From contig CAYJGB010000002.1 of the NCBI GenBank assembly GCA_964369405.1, positions 92,592-156,591 of the forward strand: a stretch of DNA of 64,000 nt, given 5' to 3'. The translations under genes and the position numbers were made by a program. The notes under the pieces were generated by a model, which worked only from the letters and a program-made list of their open reading frames with translations, searched no databases and was not told the origin of the DNA. The DNA comes from CAYJFG01 sp964369405 (lineage in GTDB: Bacteria; Bacillota; Clostridia; Oscillospirales; Acutalibacteraceae). Positions 17,788 to 26,145 of the stretch are shown here, in pieces; the stretch's first letter is position 1; each line of letters starts with the position of its first letter.

Positions 17788-18999
17788 ATGGCAGAAAAAA
17801 TTATAATGAAAACCCCTCTAGTTGAGATGGACGGCGACGAAATGACAAGAATTATATGGAAAATGATAAAAGATATTTTATTAAACCCATATATTGATTT
17901 AAAAACAGAGTACTATGATTTAGGTCTTGAGTATAGAAATCAAACTGATGACAAAGTAACTTTTGATAGTGCTTATGCAACTAAAAAATATGGCGTTGCT
18001 GTAAAGTGTGCAACTATAACTCCAAATGCTGAACGTATGACAGAGTATGATTTAAAAGAAATGTGGAAGTCACCAAACGGAACAATCCGTGCTATTTTAG
18101 ACGGTACAGTATTTAGAACACCAATTTTAGTAGATGGTATAGTACCATTTATCCCATCATGGACAAAACCAATTTGTATAGCACGTCATGCTTATGGCGA
18201 TGTTTATAAAAATGCAGAGATGGTAGTAAAAGGTGGAAGCAAAGCAGAATTATGTGTAACTGATGAAAACGGTAACGAACAAAGAGAACTAATACATGAA
18301 TATGTAGGAGATGGTATATTACAAGGTATACATAACTTAGATGTAAGTATCGAGAGTTTCGCACGTTCATGCTTAAACTATGGATTAGACACTAAGCAAG
18401 ATGTTTGGTTTGCAACTAAAGATACAATTAGTAAAAAATACGACCATAGATTTAAAGATATATTTAACGAAATATTTGAAAACGAGTACAAAGAAAAATA
18501 TGAAGCAGCTGGAATTGAGTATTTCTATACATTGATTGATGACGCAGTTGCAAGAGTAATACGTTCAGACGGTGGATACATTTGGGCTTGTAAAAACTAT
18601 GATGGTGATGTAATGTCAGATATGATAGCAACAGCATTTGGTAGTTTAGCAATGATGACAAGTGTGTTAGTATCACCAGAGGGTGTGTACGAATATGAAG
18701 CAGCACACGGAACAGTACAAAGACATTATTACAAACACTTAAAAGGTGGAGAAACATCAACAAATAGTGTAGCAACATTATTCGCATGGACAGGAGCTCT
18801 AAGAAAAAGAGGAGAGCTTGATAACACACCTGAATTATGTGATTTTGCAGACAAATTAGAAAAAGCAACTGTTAAAACAATTGAAGAAGGCGTTATGACA
18901 GGCGATTTATACTTATTATCAACTCTTGAAGATAAAAAGAAAGTAAATACAGAAGAATTCTTGATTGAAGTTAACAAAAGATTAGTAGCAATGCTATAA
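17788..18999 (+). CDS. icd: NADP-dependent isocitrate dehydrogenase (dimeric type II)
   Basis: The enzyme oxidises isocitrate to 2-oxoglutarate and CO2. The N-terminus TPLVEMDGDEMTRIIWKMI, the NGTIRAILDGTVFRTPI block with substrate-binding Ser and Arg, and EAAHGTVQRHYYKHLKGGETSTNS show the eukaryote-like type II family, normally NADP-linked. The 403-residue length fits. It lies behind aconitase in one operon; no citrate synthase gene is in the window. A 15-bp perfect hairpin follows the stop. Confidence 0.94.
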   Translation: MAEKIIMKTPLVEMDGDEMTRIIWKMIKDILLNPYIDLKTEYYDLGLEYRNQTDDKVTFDSAYATKKYGVAVKCATITPNAERMTEYDLKEMWKSPNGTIRAILDGTVFRTPILVDGIVPFIPSWTKPICIARHAYGDVYKNAEMVVKGGSKAELCVTDENGNEQRELIHEYVGDGILQGIHNLDVSIESFARSCLNYGLDTKQDVWFATKDTISKKYDHRFKDIFNEIFENEYKEKYEAAGIEYFYTLIDDAVARVIRSDGGYIWACKNYDGDVMSDMIATAFGSLAMMTSVLVSPEGVYEYEAAHGTVQRHYYKHLKGGETSTNSVATLFAWTGALRKRGELDNTPELCDFADKLEKATVKTIEEGVMTGDLYLLSTLEDKKKVNTEEFLIEVNKRLVAML

Positions 19000-19020
19000 T
19001 TGTAGAAATAACTATAAAAT

Positions 19021-19061
19021 TAATCTAACAGAGTGCTATAAAAATTCACTCTGTTAGATTA
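19021..19061 (+). other. Perfect 15-bp inverted repeat between icd and rex
   Basis: TAATCTAACAGAGTG and its exact complement flank an 11-base loop. There is no T run after it on the plus strand, so it is not a textbook intrinsic terminator. It could protect the 3' end of the icd message. Confidence 0.7.
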
Positions 19062-19118
19062 AAGTATAAATAATATAAAGGCTATAATATAAAAATTTAT
19101 TGATTTTATATTATTTAT

Positions 19119-19138
19119 ATATTGTATCGATATAATAT
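19119..19138 (+). promoter_or_regulatory. Palindrome covering the probable rex -10 box
   Basis: A 20-base near-palindrome centred on TATC/GATA at 19128/19129 has a single mismatched pair and includes TATAAT at 19131-19136. Its position suggests an operator for rex. It does not look like the published Rex operator (TTGTTAA and TTAACAA halves), so the binding protein is unknown. Confidence 0.4.
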
Positions 19139-19158
19139 TAATTGGAAGGATAATATAT

Positions 19159-19809
19159 ATGTCTAAAAGAGAAAATATATCAATGTCAGTTATCAGAAGA
19201 TTACCACGTTACTACAGGTTTTTATCAGAGCTTAAAGAAACAGGAGTAGTAAGAATATCTTCTAAAGAATTAGCTAATAAAATGAACTTAACAGCATCAC
19301 AAATAAGACAAGATTTTAATTGTTTTGGTGGTTTTGGTCAACAAGGCTATGGGTATAGTGTAGAACAATTACATGATGAAATAATCAACATATTAGGGCT
19401 TAAAAGTGCTTATAAAGCTATTTTAATAGGTGTAGGTAATTTAGGTAGAGCAGTTGCTATGCATATGTCTTTTGAAAAAAGAGGTTTTGAGTTAGTTGGA
19501 ATTTTTGATAACAACCCTAATATTATTGGAACAAGACTAAAGGAAATACCAGTAGAAGATGTTAAAAATTTAGTTAAATTTTGCAAATTAAACAAACCAG
19601 AAGTTGCTATACTTTGTATTCCTAGAGAAGCAGTAAGCGATATAGCTGAGAAGTTACATAATGTAGGTATAAAGAATTTTTGGAATTTTAGCCACTATGA
19701 TTTAAACTTAAAATATAAAGATGTAGTAGTAGAAAATGTACATATGTCAGATAGTTTAATGACACTTTGTTATAGTATTACAGAGAAAAACCAAAGCGAA
19801 GTTGATTAA
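19159..19809 (+). CDS. rex: Redox-sensing transcriptional repressor Rex
   Basis: Rex represses fermentation and respiration genes and leaves DNA when NADH rises. The N-terminal winged helix contains RLPRYYRFLSEL and NKMNLTASQIRQDFNCFGGF; the Rossmann NAD(H) domain starts with AILIGVGNLGRAVA and continues with VGIFDNNPNIIGT. Length is 216 residues, with the C-terminal domain-swap helix present. It has its own AT-rich upstream region, separated from icd by a hairpin. A location behind citrate-branch genes fits control of reducing-power genes, but no clear Rex site is visible nearby. Confidence 0.93.
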   Translation: MSKRENISMSVIRRLPRYYRFLSELKETGVVRISSKELANKMNLTASQIRQDFNCFGGFGQQGYGYSVEQLHDEIINILGLKSAYKAILIGVGNLGRAVAMHMSFEKRGFELVGIFDNNPNIIGTRLKEIPVEDVKNLVKFCKLNKPEVAILCIPREAVSDIAEKLHNVGIKNFWNFSHYDLNLKYKDVVVENVHMSDSLMTLCYSITEKNQSEVD

Positions 19810-19848
19810 TTATTTTATGTTCATAATATAATAAGTTATATATTTTAT

Positions 19849-20065
19849 GAGGCTGTCACAAATGAGTAAAATCATCTGTGATAGCCCCTTCCCTATAAAT
19901 CAAACTATAAAAGGGTAATTTTTTCTCTATTGGGGAATAATTCACCTTCAAAAAAATCGCTCTACACTTAACACTCAAAATAAAGACCTTGAGGTTTCAC
20001 CTCAAACACCACAATTTTTTGAAAAAAATTGAGTAAAACTTTTGAGTTGTCACGATTTGAGTTAG
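19849..20065 (+). repeat. Dispersed hairpin repeat, copy B
   Basis: This copy has the leading hairpin (GGCTGTCACA pairing with TGTGATAGCC, 19851-19886), a longer spacer, the core at 19983-20021 beginning AAGACCTTGAGG, and a tail with GTTGTCACGATT at 20047-20058. The tail is shared with copy C, the hairpin with copy A. It fills the space between convergent rex and the large surface-protein gene. Confidence 0.75.
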
Positions 20066-20080
20066 TTAATATCTAGTAAA

Positions 20081-20112
20081 ACACCGACGATTTTTCTCGT
20101 CGGTGTTTTTTA
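20081..20112 (+). terminator. Bidirectional terminator between rex and the surface-protein gene
   Basis: ACACCGACGA and TCGTCGGTGT form a 10-bp GC-rich stem with a six-base loop. T runs follow on both strands, so it can serve both convergent genes. Confidence 0.88.
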
Positions 20113-20139
20113 GTCTAATAATATTTATAATTTACCTTA

Positions 20140-23100
20140 TTAGTTATCTTTGCGTTTTTTACTAACCATTAATACTACTGTTACAAATGATAATATTAAC
20201 AATACTGTAAATATATATATTGGGAAATTATCTCCTGTACTTGGTGTGTTTGTTTGCGACTTATCTGTAGGATTAGTATCTATTGTTGTGTTAGTTGTTG
20301 GTTGTGTTACTGGGTCTGTTGTTGGCTCAGTCGGTTGTGTAGGCTCTTGTGCTGCCTCTTTAAATGATACTGTTATTATCATATCACTTTTTACATTTTC
20401 TACTGTGTAACTGTTATTTTGAGTTTCTACCTCTTCCCCATTTAGTACAACTTTGTCAACTTCGTATCCGTCATCAGGTATAAATTTAAACTCTTTATCT
20501 TCACCCTCTGACACCACTACATCTCCACTAGGAGTTATTTCTCCATTATCGCTTGAATGTGCTACAATATTATAATTATTATGCGATACTACTGCTACTA
20601 TATGTGTATCTTCTTGAATACCATTTAAAATTAAATTCAAGTCATTTGGTGTTTCCATTCCATAGTTTTTCATATTGCTTTCTGTAATTTCTTCTCCATT
20701 TACAATCCATTTTTTAACAACTGGAGTTCCATTATCATTTGCAAAGGTTCTAAGTAGAATTTCTTCATCATTATGTACCTTATCATACATTCTAAACATA
20801 CCTGAACTATCTGAATTTCCAATAATCATATTATTATCATCAGTATTACCATTACTATCTAATACTTCATAAGTTATATTATGTATAGATAACCCTTTTA
20901 CATTAAGTATTGAATCTTTAAATACTGGACTGTATTTTGATAAAAAGTCTCCAACTACCTCATGGTTTTCAGTAAAATTAGTTGAATTATAATAGCCGTC
21001 TGAACGTCTGCTAAGTTCTAATTTAAAGATATTCTCATACCCATCTTCTACACTACCATATAGTGGGTTATTTATTGTTTCACTTAAAGTTATAATTCCT
21101 TGTGGTGTATATTCTTTAATATTTTCAATTTCATCACTATATACTGGTGCAAAAACATCAACAGATTTTCTTAGTACTATAGTTTCGCCCTCACAAATTA
21201 TTTTGCCGTTTTCAAAAGCTTTAATCATATATTCACCTGGCATCAAAGTTAGTTTACTTAAATCTTCAACACCATCTTGTGATATTGGTTTATGTGAGTA
21301 TGACGCTCCATCTTTTAGATAAGCTTTTAACATAACGCTAGATGGGTCTGGTGTAGGGATTGTTTCTGGGTCTTCTGGAATTACAATCGGGTTAATTATA
21401 TCTTCATAATAATATAAAGCTTCTAAATTATCAAATAAATAATGCTCAGTAGATGGCTTAGAAACTGTAAAGATTATTTCATTACTAACACTTTCTGCTA
21501 AATTACCAGTATGTATTACTGATGCAAAAACCTTATATTTTCCATCAACTTCAAGACCTGCATCTTCTAAATTAATAGCTATATTTGCATTTCCATTTTC
21601 ATCAGTTTTAACATCTACTGTTTCTATTAATGTGCCTGTATCTTCACTATTATCACTAACGATAGAAAATCTTACTGTTGCATTTGATATAAGAGTGCTA
21701 TCTAACTTATCTTGAACTGTTGCAGTTACGTTTATCGAGTCGTTTAACTCTATACTATCACCATCAGAAAAGTTATTTGCTACAAGTGATACACTAGTAT
21801 CTACTAAAGGTTTTACTGTTAGTGTTGCGTTGTCTGATAAAACACTTGATGGATTAGAGCTAAGAATATTTATTATCGCACATCTGTAAAGTGTGCCGTC
21901 TTCTTCTATTGAATTTGCTTTAAATGTATAATCTTTGCTTGTAGCTCCATCAATATTTTCCCAGTTCAAGTCATTTGTAGATAATTTTTGCCATTGGTAT
22001 CTTAATGTTTGACCAGCTATAGGGTCACTTACTGCATCAACAGAAAATGTTACATTATCATTTACATATGCCATTTGGTCTGTTGGGCTACTTATTATTT
22101 TAACTCCAGCAGTTTCACTATCTGCATATGTTTTTGCCGATGCAATATTGGAATAATACGACTCATCACCTTTAGTAACTGCCTTAATTGCAAAATCATA
22201 CGTTGAATTTGGTGATAAATTACTTACTGTAAAATTTTCCTCTGTGATTACTTGGTCTTCAAATAATCTAAAATATTGATTGTTAACTACTCGATATATT
22301 TCATACTCTACATCTTCTGGTGAATTAGGACCTTTTACCCAAGAAAGTTCTATACTCGATTCATCAACAGGTTGAGCAGACAATACAGGTGCTGTTAATT
22401 TTGACCTTACACCTTCCACATAGTAACCAAGAACTGGAACAGTGTAACTATCACCTTTTGAATTTTTAAGTGTTTCGTCCCATCTTATAAACTGCCAACT
22501 AAAGCCATAATCTTTAGATGCATAATCTGGAATTTGTCCAACTATCCCACCAAAAGTAAGTTCGCTTAAATCTGTTGTACTAGTTGTGTTTTCCCACTCT
22601 TGACCATAGCCACCACCAACTTTTACATGCCATATTTTAGCAGTAGCTTCACCATCTATACTATGAGATACTGTTTTAGCAGTTTGAGATTCTTTTCCTT
22701 TTGCGATTTCTTCTTCCATATGACCATTTCCATGACCTGTTTCGATAGGGTGTTCATTTGCTATATCTATAGGTTTAGAAATAGAATTTGGATTACGATA
22801 AGTAGTCGGGTCACCTGGTGTAGATGTTAAAATATCATCGCCTATAAGTGGATATTTACCAGCTGAGCTATCAGCTATAGCATTATATTCATCAATAGAT
22901 ATCATGCTATATTTTTGAGAGTCTGGCACTTGTAGACTCATTTCTTGTTGGTTTCCGTTAGGTAGTGTTAATTTGTAATTGAATATTTGAACAGGAGTTG
23001 CAAGCATTACTATTTGGTGGCTTTCTGCTTCGCCTGCTACAAAAGATGTAGTTGTACTATAAGTTTTTGTTTCTTCAAAATCCTTAGTCATCTTATCTGT

Positions 23101-25293
23101 ATATGTAACCTCGACTTCTACACCCATAACTCCAAACGGGTCTTCAAAGTCAAATCCAGCTATTATTGATGCAGCAGTTGAGCTTGATGTTCCAGTACCA
23201 GAGCTGCTACCACTCGACATGCCAAAAATAGTTTCTGAAATTATATCTGCACTATAATCTAAATTCTTAAAATAAGGAGCAACTTCTAATATAGCTAGTA
23301 CTTCTGGGTCTGAGTATGAGTATTCTTTGCTTTCAAACTCTGCTAAAACTGCATCGTCATCATAGTCTGCACTAACAAGTGTAGGCCTATTGTACGTAGA
23401 CTTCCATTTACTGCTCAACAATCCGTCTTTCATTACATTAGCATTTTCACTTTGTCTCTTATGAAAACCTATTACATAATAGCTATCGTCACCAGGATTC
23501 ATACTAATATATAATATAGACTCTTCACCTTTATCTCCATAAAAATTACCGATTGTTGGTTGAGATAATCTCATAAGATTTGTATTGATTTGATTTTTAA
23601 ATACTTGTGTTACTTTATTTGAACTACTAAAACTTACATTATGGAAAACACCATCTGTATATTTATAAAAGTTTCCTTCTACTGCAATATATTCTTGTGT
23701 TCCTAAGCCATCAAAAGCTACCATACCTAAAGATACTGGTGTGCTGTTATATGGTTTAGTTTTAAAAGCTCCTATATCTAGTTTAACTTCATATTCATCT
23801 CTGGAGTTTTCATAAATATAACTTGTTAAAAAATTACCCATAGTATAATATTTAGAATTATAAGTTGTTAACGGTATATTATATTTACCGTTTTTATCAA
23901 CTGTAGTTGTTACAGCTATATAATAACTAGGCATAATAATAGGTGTTATCGAAGCCCAAGAATCTCTATTTGAGAATAATGATTCGCCTACTGTTATAAT
24001 TTCTTTTGCTCCACTATCTCCAGTAATATAATCACCTATGTATGATGATGCTGCGTGCATATCCCATGCATATCCTCTGAAATTTTCATCATCAGATTTT
24101 TCGCTAATTCTTATACTGTCCATAGAATAACTTTTTTGAACTTGCCATATTTTATTTTCATCTTTTTCCAATATGATTATAAATGAACTTGTAGATTTCA
24201 TTTTTGCTTTCATTTCTGTAGATATTTTTTCATTAAATGATACAGTAATAACTAGCTCATCTTTATTATCACCTGTTACATCGCCTGCTGCAAGATGAAC
24301 ATATGGCATATTTCGAAAAGCATTAAATGTGTTTGATGGTGTTTCACTAACAAGTTCTTTTAAAGTAATTCCTGTCATTTCTTTAAATATGCTACTTAAT
24401 ACATTATCAGATGCATATCCAATATCGCCACTTTTACTACCCTCGCCAAACGTTGCATAAGAGTTTAAATCTAAATATTTTTCACCTTCAAGCTCTTCAA
24501 TTATACCCATTCCATATTGTGGGTCGTACATTACAATACTGTCTTTGCCGTCACCGTCAAAATCACCAGCAACAATACTATTAAATCCGTTTAAGAATGC
24601 CGCATTTGCATCATTTGTAATGTATTTGTATGTTTCTTTTACATTAGTGCTTAAATTAAGCCTATATGCATCTCTTGAATATGGGTCTTCATCAGCTTTT
24701 GTAGTGATTAAAGTAGGTATATTATAATAATCCCTATTAAATCCGTAGTAAGCTATATGATCATCTTGTCCACTACCTGTAGCATCGTAAGCAACACCAT
24801 TTAAACCATTAAGCTCTTGTGTATAGTCTGAAATAGACCCAGAAACTTTACTAGTATTTTGACTACTAAGACTTGTACCTTGTTTGTTGTACATCTCGTT
24901 AGTTTTCTTGTAATCAAAGAAATTCGGACCACTTACGCTAGGGTCTAAATATGATTTAGATGGTTCGCTAGGATTTTTTTCGTTATAATTATATAGCGAA
25001 AAATCATAAGTGTTACTCTTGGTACTCCATTCTAATGACACAAGTTCATTTATTGGGTTTAAATTAACTACGTCTTTAGTGTATGGGTGCACACCATCAT
25101 CTGGGTCAAAACTTGTAGGTGTTGATGTGTCTATCCCAAAAGACTCATCAGAACTTACCTTATTACTTGCAGTTTGGTTGTTTTCTACACTGACTTGTTC
25201 TCTCCCCGTAGCTAAAACAAGTGTTGATGCAGTCTGAAACATAATCAACGTACAAATACATAAACTCATAATTTTTTTAGATATAGATTTCAT
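20140..25293 (-). CDS. Large cell-wall-anchored surface protein with FG-GAP, Fn3 and Ig-like domains
   Basis: Start is ATG at 25291-25293 (MKSISKKIMSLC) six bases after GGAGGG, giving 1,717 residues. The protein has a signal peptide, then FG-GAP/VCBS-like calcium loops (GDFDGDGKDSIVMYD near residue 240, GDVTGDNKDELVIT near 335). A Thr/Ser-rich beta region lies at about 740-960. A fibronectin type III domain follows at about 965-1060, an Ig-like domain at about 1065-1160, a Big/invasin-like domain at about 1165-1265, and an InlB-type repeat at about 1575-1640. It ends in a Thr/Pro linker, NTPSTGDN, a membrane segment and KKRKDN. The anchor is an LPXTG-like variant for a sortase. Role, probably adhesion or glycan contact, is inferred; no catalytic motif was found. 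Confidence 0.8.
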   Translation of the reverse strand: MKSISKKIMSLCICTLIMFQTASTLVLATGREQVSVENNQTASNKVSSDESFGIDTSTPTSFDPDDGVHPYTKDVVNLNPINELVSLEWSTKSNTYDFSLYNYNEKNPSEPSKSYLDPSVSGPNFFDYKKTNEMYNKQGTSLSSQNTSKVSGSISDYTQELNGLNGVAYDATGSGQDDHIAYYGFNRDYYNIPTLITTKADEDPYSRDAYRLNLSTNVKETYKYITNDANAAFLNGFNSIVAGDFDGDGKDSIVMYDPQYGMGIIEELEGEKYLDLNSYATFGEGSKSGDIGYASDNVLSSIFKEMTGITLKELVSETPSNTFNAFRNMPYVHLAAGDVTGDNKDELVITVSFNEKISTEMKAKMKSTSSFIIILEKDENKIWQVQKSYSMDSIRISEKSDDENFRGYAWDMHAASSYIGDYITGDSGAKEIITVGESLFSNRDSWASITPIIMPSYYIAVTTTVDKNGKYNIPLTTYNSKYYTMGNFLTSYIYENSRDEYEVKLDIGAFKTKPYNSTPVSLGMVAFDGLGTQEYIAVEGNFYKYTDGVFHNVSFSSSNKVTQVFKNQINTNLMRLSQPTIGNFYGDKGEESILYISMNPGDDSYYVIGFHKRQSENANVMKDGLLSSKWKSTYNRPTLVSADYDDDAVLAEFESKEYSYSDPEVLAILEVAPYFKNLDYSADIISETIFGMSSGSSSGTGTSSSTAASIIAGFDFEDPFGVMGVEVEVTYTDKMTKDFEETKTYSTTTSFVAGEAESHQIVMLATPVQIFNYKLTLPNGNQQEMSLQVPDSQKYSMISIDEYNAIADSSAGKYPLIGDDILTSTPGDPTTYRNPNSISKPIDIANEHPIETGHGNGHMEEEIAKGKESQTAKTVSHSIDGEATAKIWHVKVGGGYGQEWENTTSTTDLSELTFGGIVGQIPDYASKDYGFSWQFIRWDETLKNSKGDSYTVPVLGYYVEGVRSKLTAPVLSAQPVDESSIELSWVKGPNSPEDVEYEIYRVVNNQYFRLFEDQVITEENFTVSNLSPNSTYDFAIKAVTKGDESYYSNIASAKTYADSETAGVKIISSPTDQMAYVNDNVTFSVDAVSDPIAGQTLRYQWQKLSTNDLNWENIDGATSKDYTFKANSIEEDGTLYRCAIINILSSNPSSVLSDNATLTVKPLVDTSVSLVANNFSDGDSIELNDSINVTATVQDKLDSTLISNATVRFSIVSDNSEDTGTLIETVDVKTDENGNANIAINLEDAGLEVDGKYKVFASVIHTGNLAESVSNEIIFTVSKPSTEHYLFDNLEALYYYEDIINPIVIPEDPETIPTPDPSSVMLKAYLKDGASYSHKPISQDGVEDLSKLTLMPGEYMIKAFENGKIICEGETIVLRKSVDVFAPVYSDEIENIKEYTPQGIITLSETINNPLYGSVEDGYENIFKLELSRRSDGYYNSTNFTENHEVVGDFLSKYSPVFKDSILNVKGLSIHNITYEVLDSNGNTDDNNMIIGNSDSSGMFRMYDKVHNDEEILLRTFANDNGTPVVKKWIVNGEEITESNMKNYGMETPNDLNLILNGIQEDTHIVAVVSHNNYNIVAHSSDNGEITPSGDVVVSEGEDKEFKFIPDDGYEVDKVVLNGEEVETQNNSYTVENVKSDMIITVSFKEAAQEPTQPTEPTTDPVTQPTTNTTIDTNPTDKSQTNTPSTGDNFPIYIFTVLLILSFVTVVLMVSKKRKDN

Positions 25294-25395
25294 AAATAGC
25301 CCTCCAAACAATAATTATCAAAACATATATACCTTTATCTATCAAAGTTAAATTTTGTATATAAAATCATACAACATTCAACTTATTTTGTGTTA

Positions 25396-25424
25396 ATTAT
25401 ACTACATAGCAACTCATTAATCAA
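25396..25424 (-). promoter_or_regulatory. Sigma-A promoter of the surface-protein gene
   Basis: On the minus strand TTGATT and TATAAT are separated by 17 bases. The leader would be about 95 bases. The rest of 25,430-25,600 is AT-rich DNA with no reading frame or fold that I can see. Confidence 0.68.
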
Positions 25425-25599
25425 GAACAAAAGAAAAACAATTAAATTAAAATGTTTTAACACATAAACTGATTTTAGCAGTTTAAATTACAAAACTGTT
25501 TCAATTTTATTAAAATGTAATACAATAATGCAAAAAATTAAATTGTTGAAATATAATTTATTTTTTTAATGTATATTAACAACCGAAAAGTCGTATTTT

Positions 25600-25620
25600 A
25601 AGTTAAGTTGCAACTAACTT
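25600..25620 (+). promoter_or_regulatory. Palindromic site upstream of the zinc operon promoter
   Basis: A perfect 10-base palindrome AGTTGCAACT is extended by AAGTTA on the left and AACTT on the right with one extra base. It shares TTGCAACT with the operator candidate at 25676. It lies 26 bases before the -35 box and may be a second regulator site. Confidence 0.45.
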
Positions 25621-25645
25621 TATAGTATATTTAACAATTCACCTG

Positions 25646-25674
25646 TTGACAATATATACTTAGTATTGTATAAT
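25646..25674 (+). promoter_or_regulatory. Consensus sigma-A promoter of the zinc operon
   Basis: TTGACA and TATAAT match the consensus in all twelve positions, with a 17-base spacer. Such a strong promoter usually needs a repressor, which fits the operator just downstream. Confidence 0.88.
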
Positions 25675-25675
25675 C

Positions 25676-25698
25676 AATTTGCAACTCATTCGCAAATT
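25676..25698 (+). promoter_or_regulatory. Candidate Zur operator
   Basis: AATTTGC and GCAAATT flank a nine-base spacer. The site covers the expected transcription start directly behind the -10 box, so a bound repressor would block the polymerase. The Fur-family gene that follows is the natural candidate to bind it. Confidence 0.55.
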
Positions 25699-25715
25699 AA
25701 GGAACGGTGTAAATT

Positions 25716-26120
25716 ATGAGCAAGTATCAAACAGAGCAACGTCAAATACTTTTGGAATTATTTAAATCAAGTGAGCATAAATCTTTTTCTGCTGTCGATA
25801 TTTTTAACGAACTTAAAAACGATGACATCAGTATTAGTGCTATTTATAGAAACCTTAAAGAAATGGAAAGCGATAAGCTTATTTGTAAGGTAAATCAAAA
25901 AGGCAGGAGTGAAACTCTTTATCACTATGTAAACCCTAAAAGTTGTATAGGTGTAATACATTTCAAATGTGAAAATTGCGAAAACACATATCATTTGAAT
26001 AAACATATTTCAAGTATGATTTCTAATATAGCTAAAGACGAATTCAACTTTTCGTTAAATTCTTCTGGGACATTTTTATATGGCAAATGTCCAAAATGTG
26101 CACAAACATTAAGTGGATAA
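25716..26120 (+). CDS. zur: Fur-family regulator, probably zinc uptake repressor Zur
   Basis: The 134-residue protein has a winged helix (about 1-80, with SAVDIFNELKNDDISISAIYRNLKEME) and a metal/dimer domain with CENCENTYHLNKHISSM and CPKC. The two CxxC pairs make the structural zinc site of the Fur family. It is the first gene of an operon with znuA, znuC and znuB, which argues for Zur over Fur or PerR. Metal specificity is inferred from this context. It is probably autoregulated through the palindrome at its transcription start. Confidence 0.85.
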   Translation: MSKYQTEQRQILLELFKSSEHKSFSAVDIFNELKNDDISISAIYRNLKEMESDKLICKVNQKGRSETLYHYVNPKSCIGVIHFKCENCENTYHLNKHISSMISNIAKDEFNFSLNSSGTFLYGKCPKCAQTLSG

Positions 26121-26145
26121 GTATTTTAATTTAAGGAGATTTATT

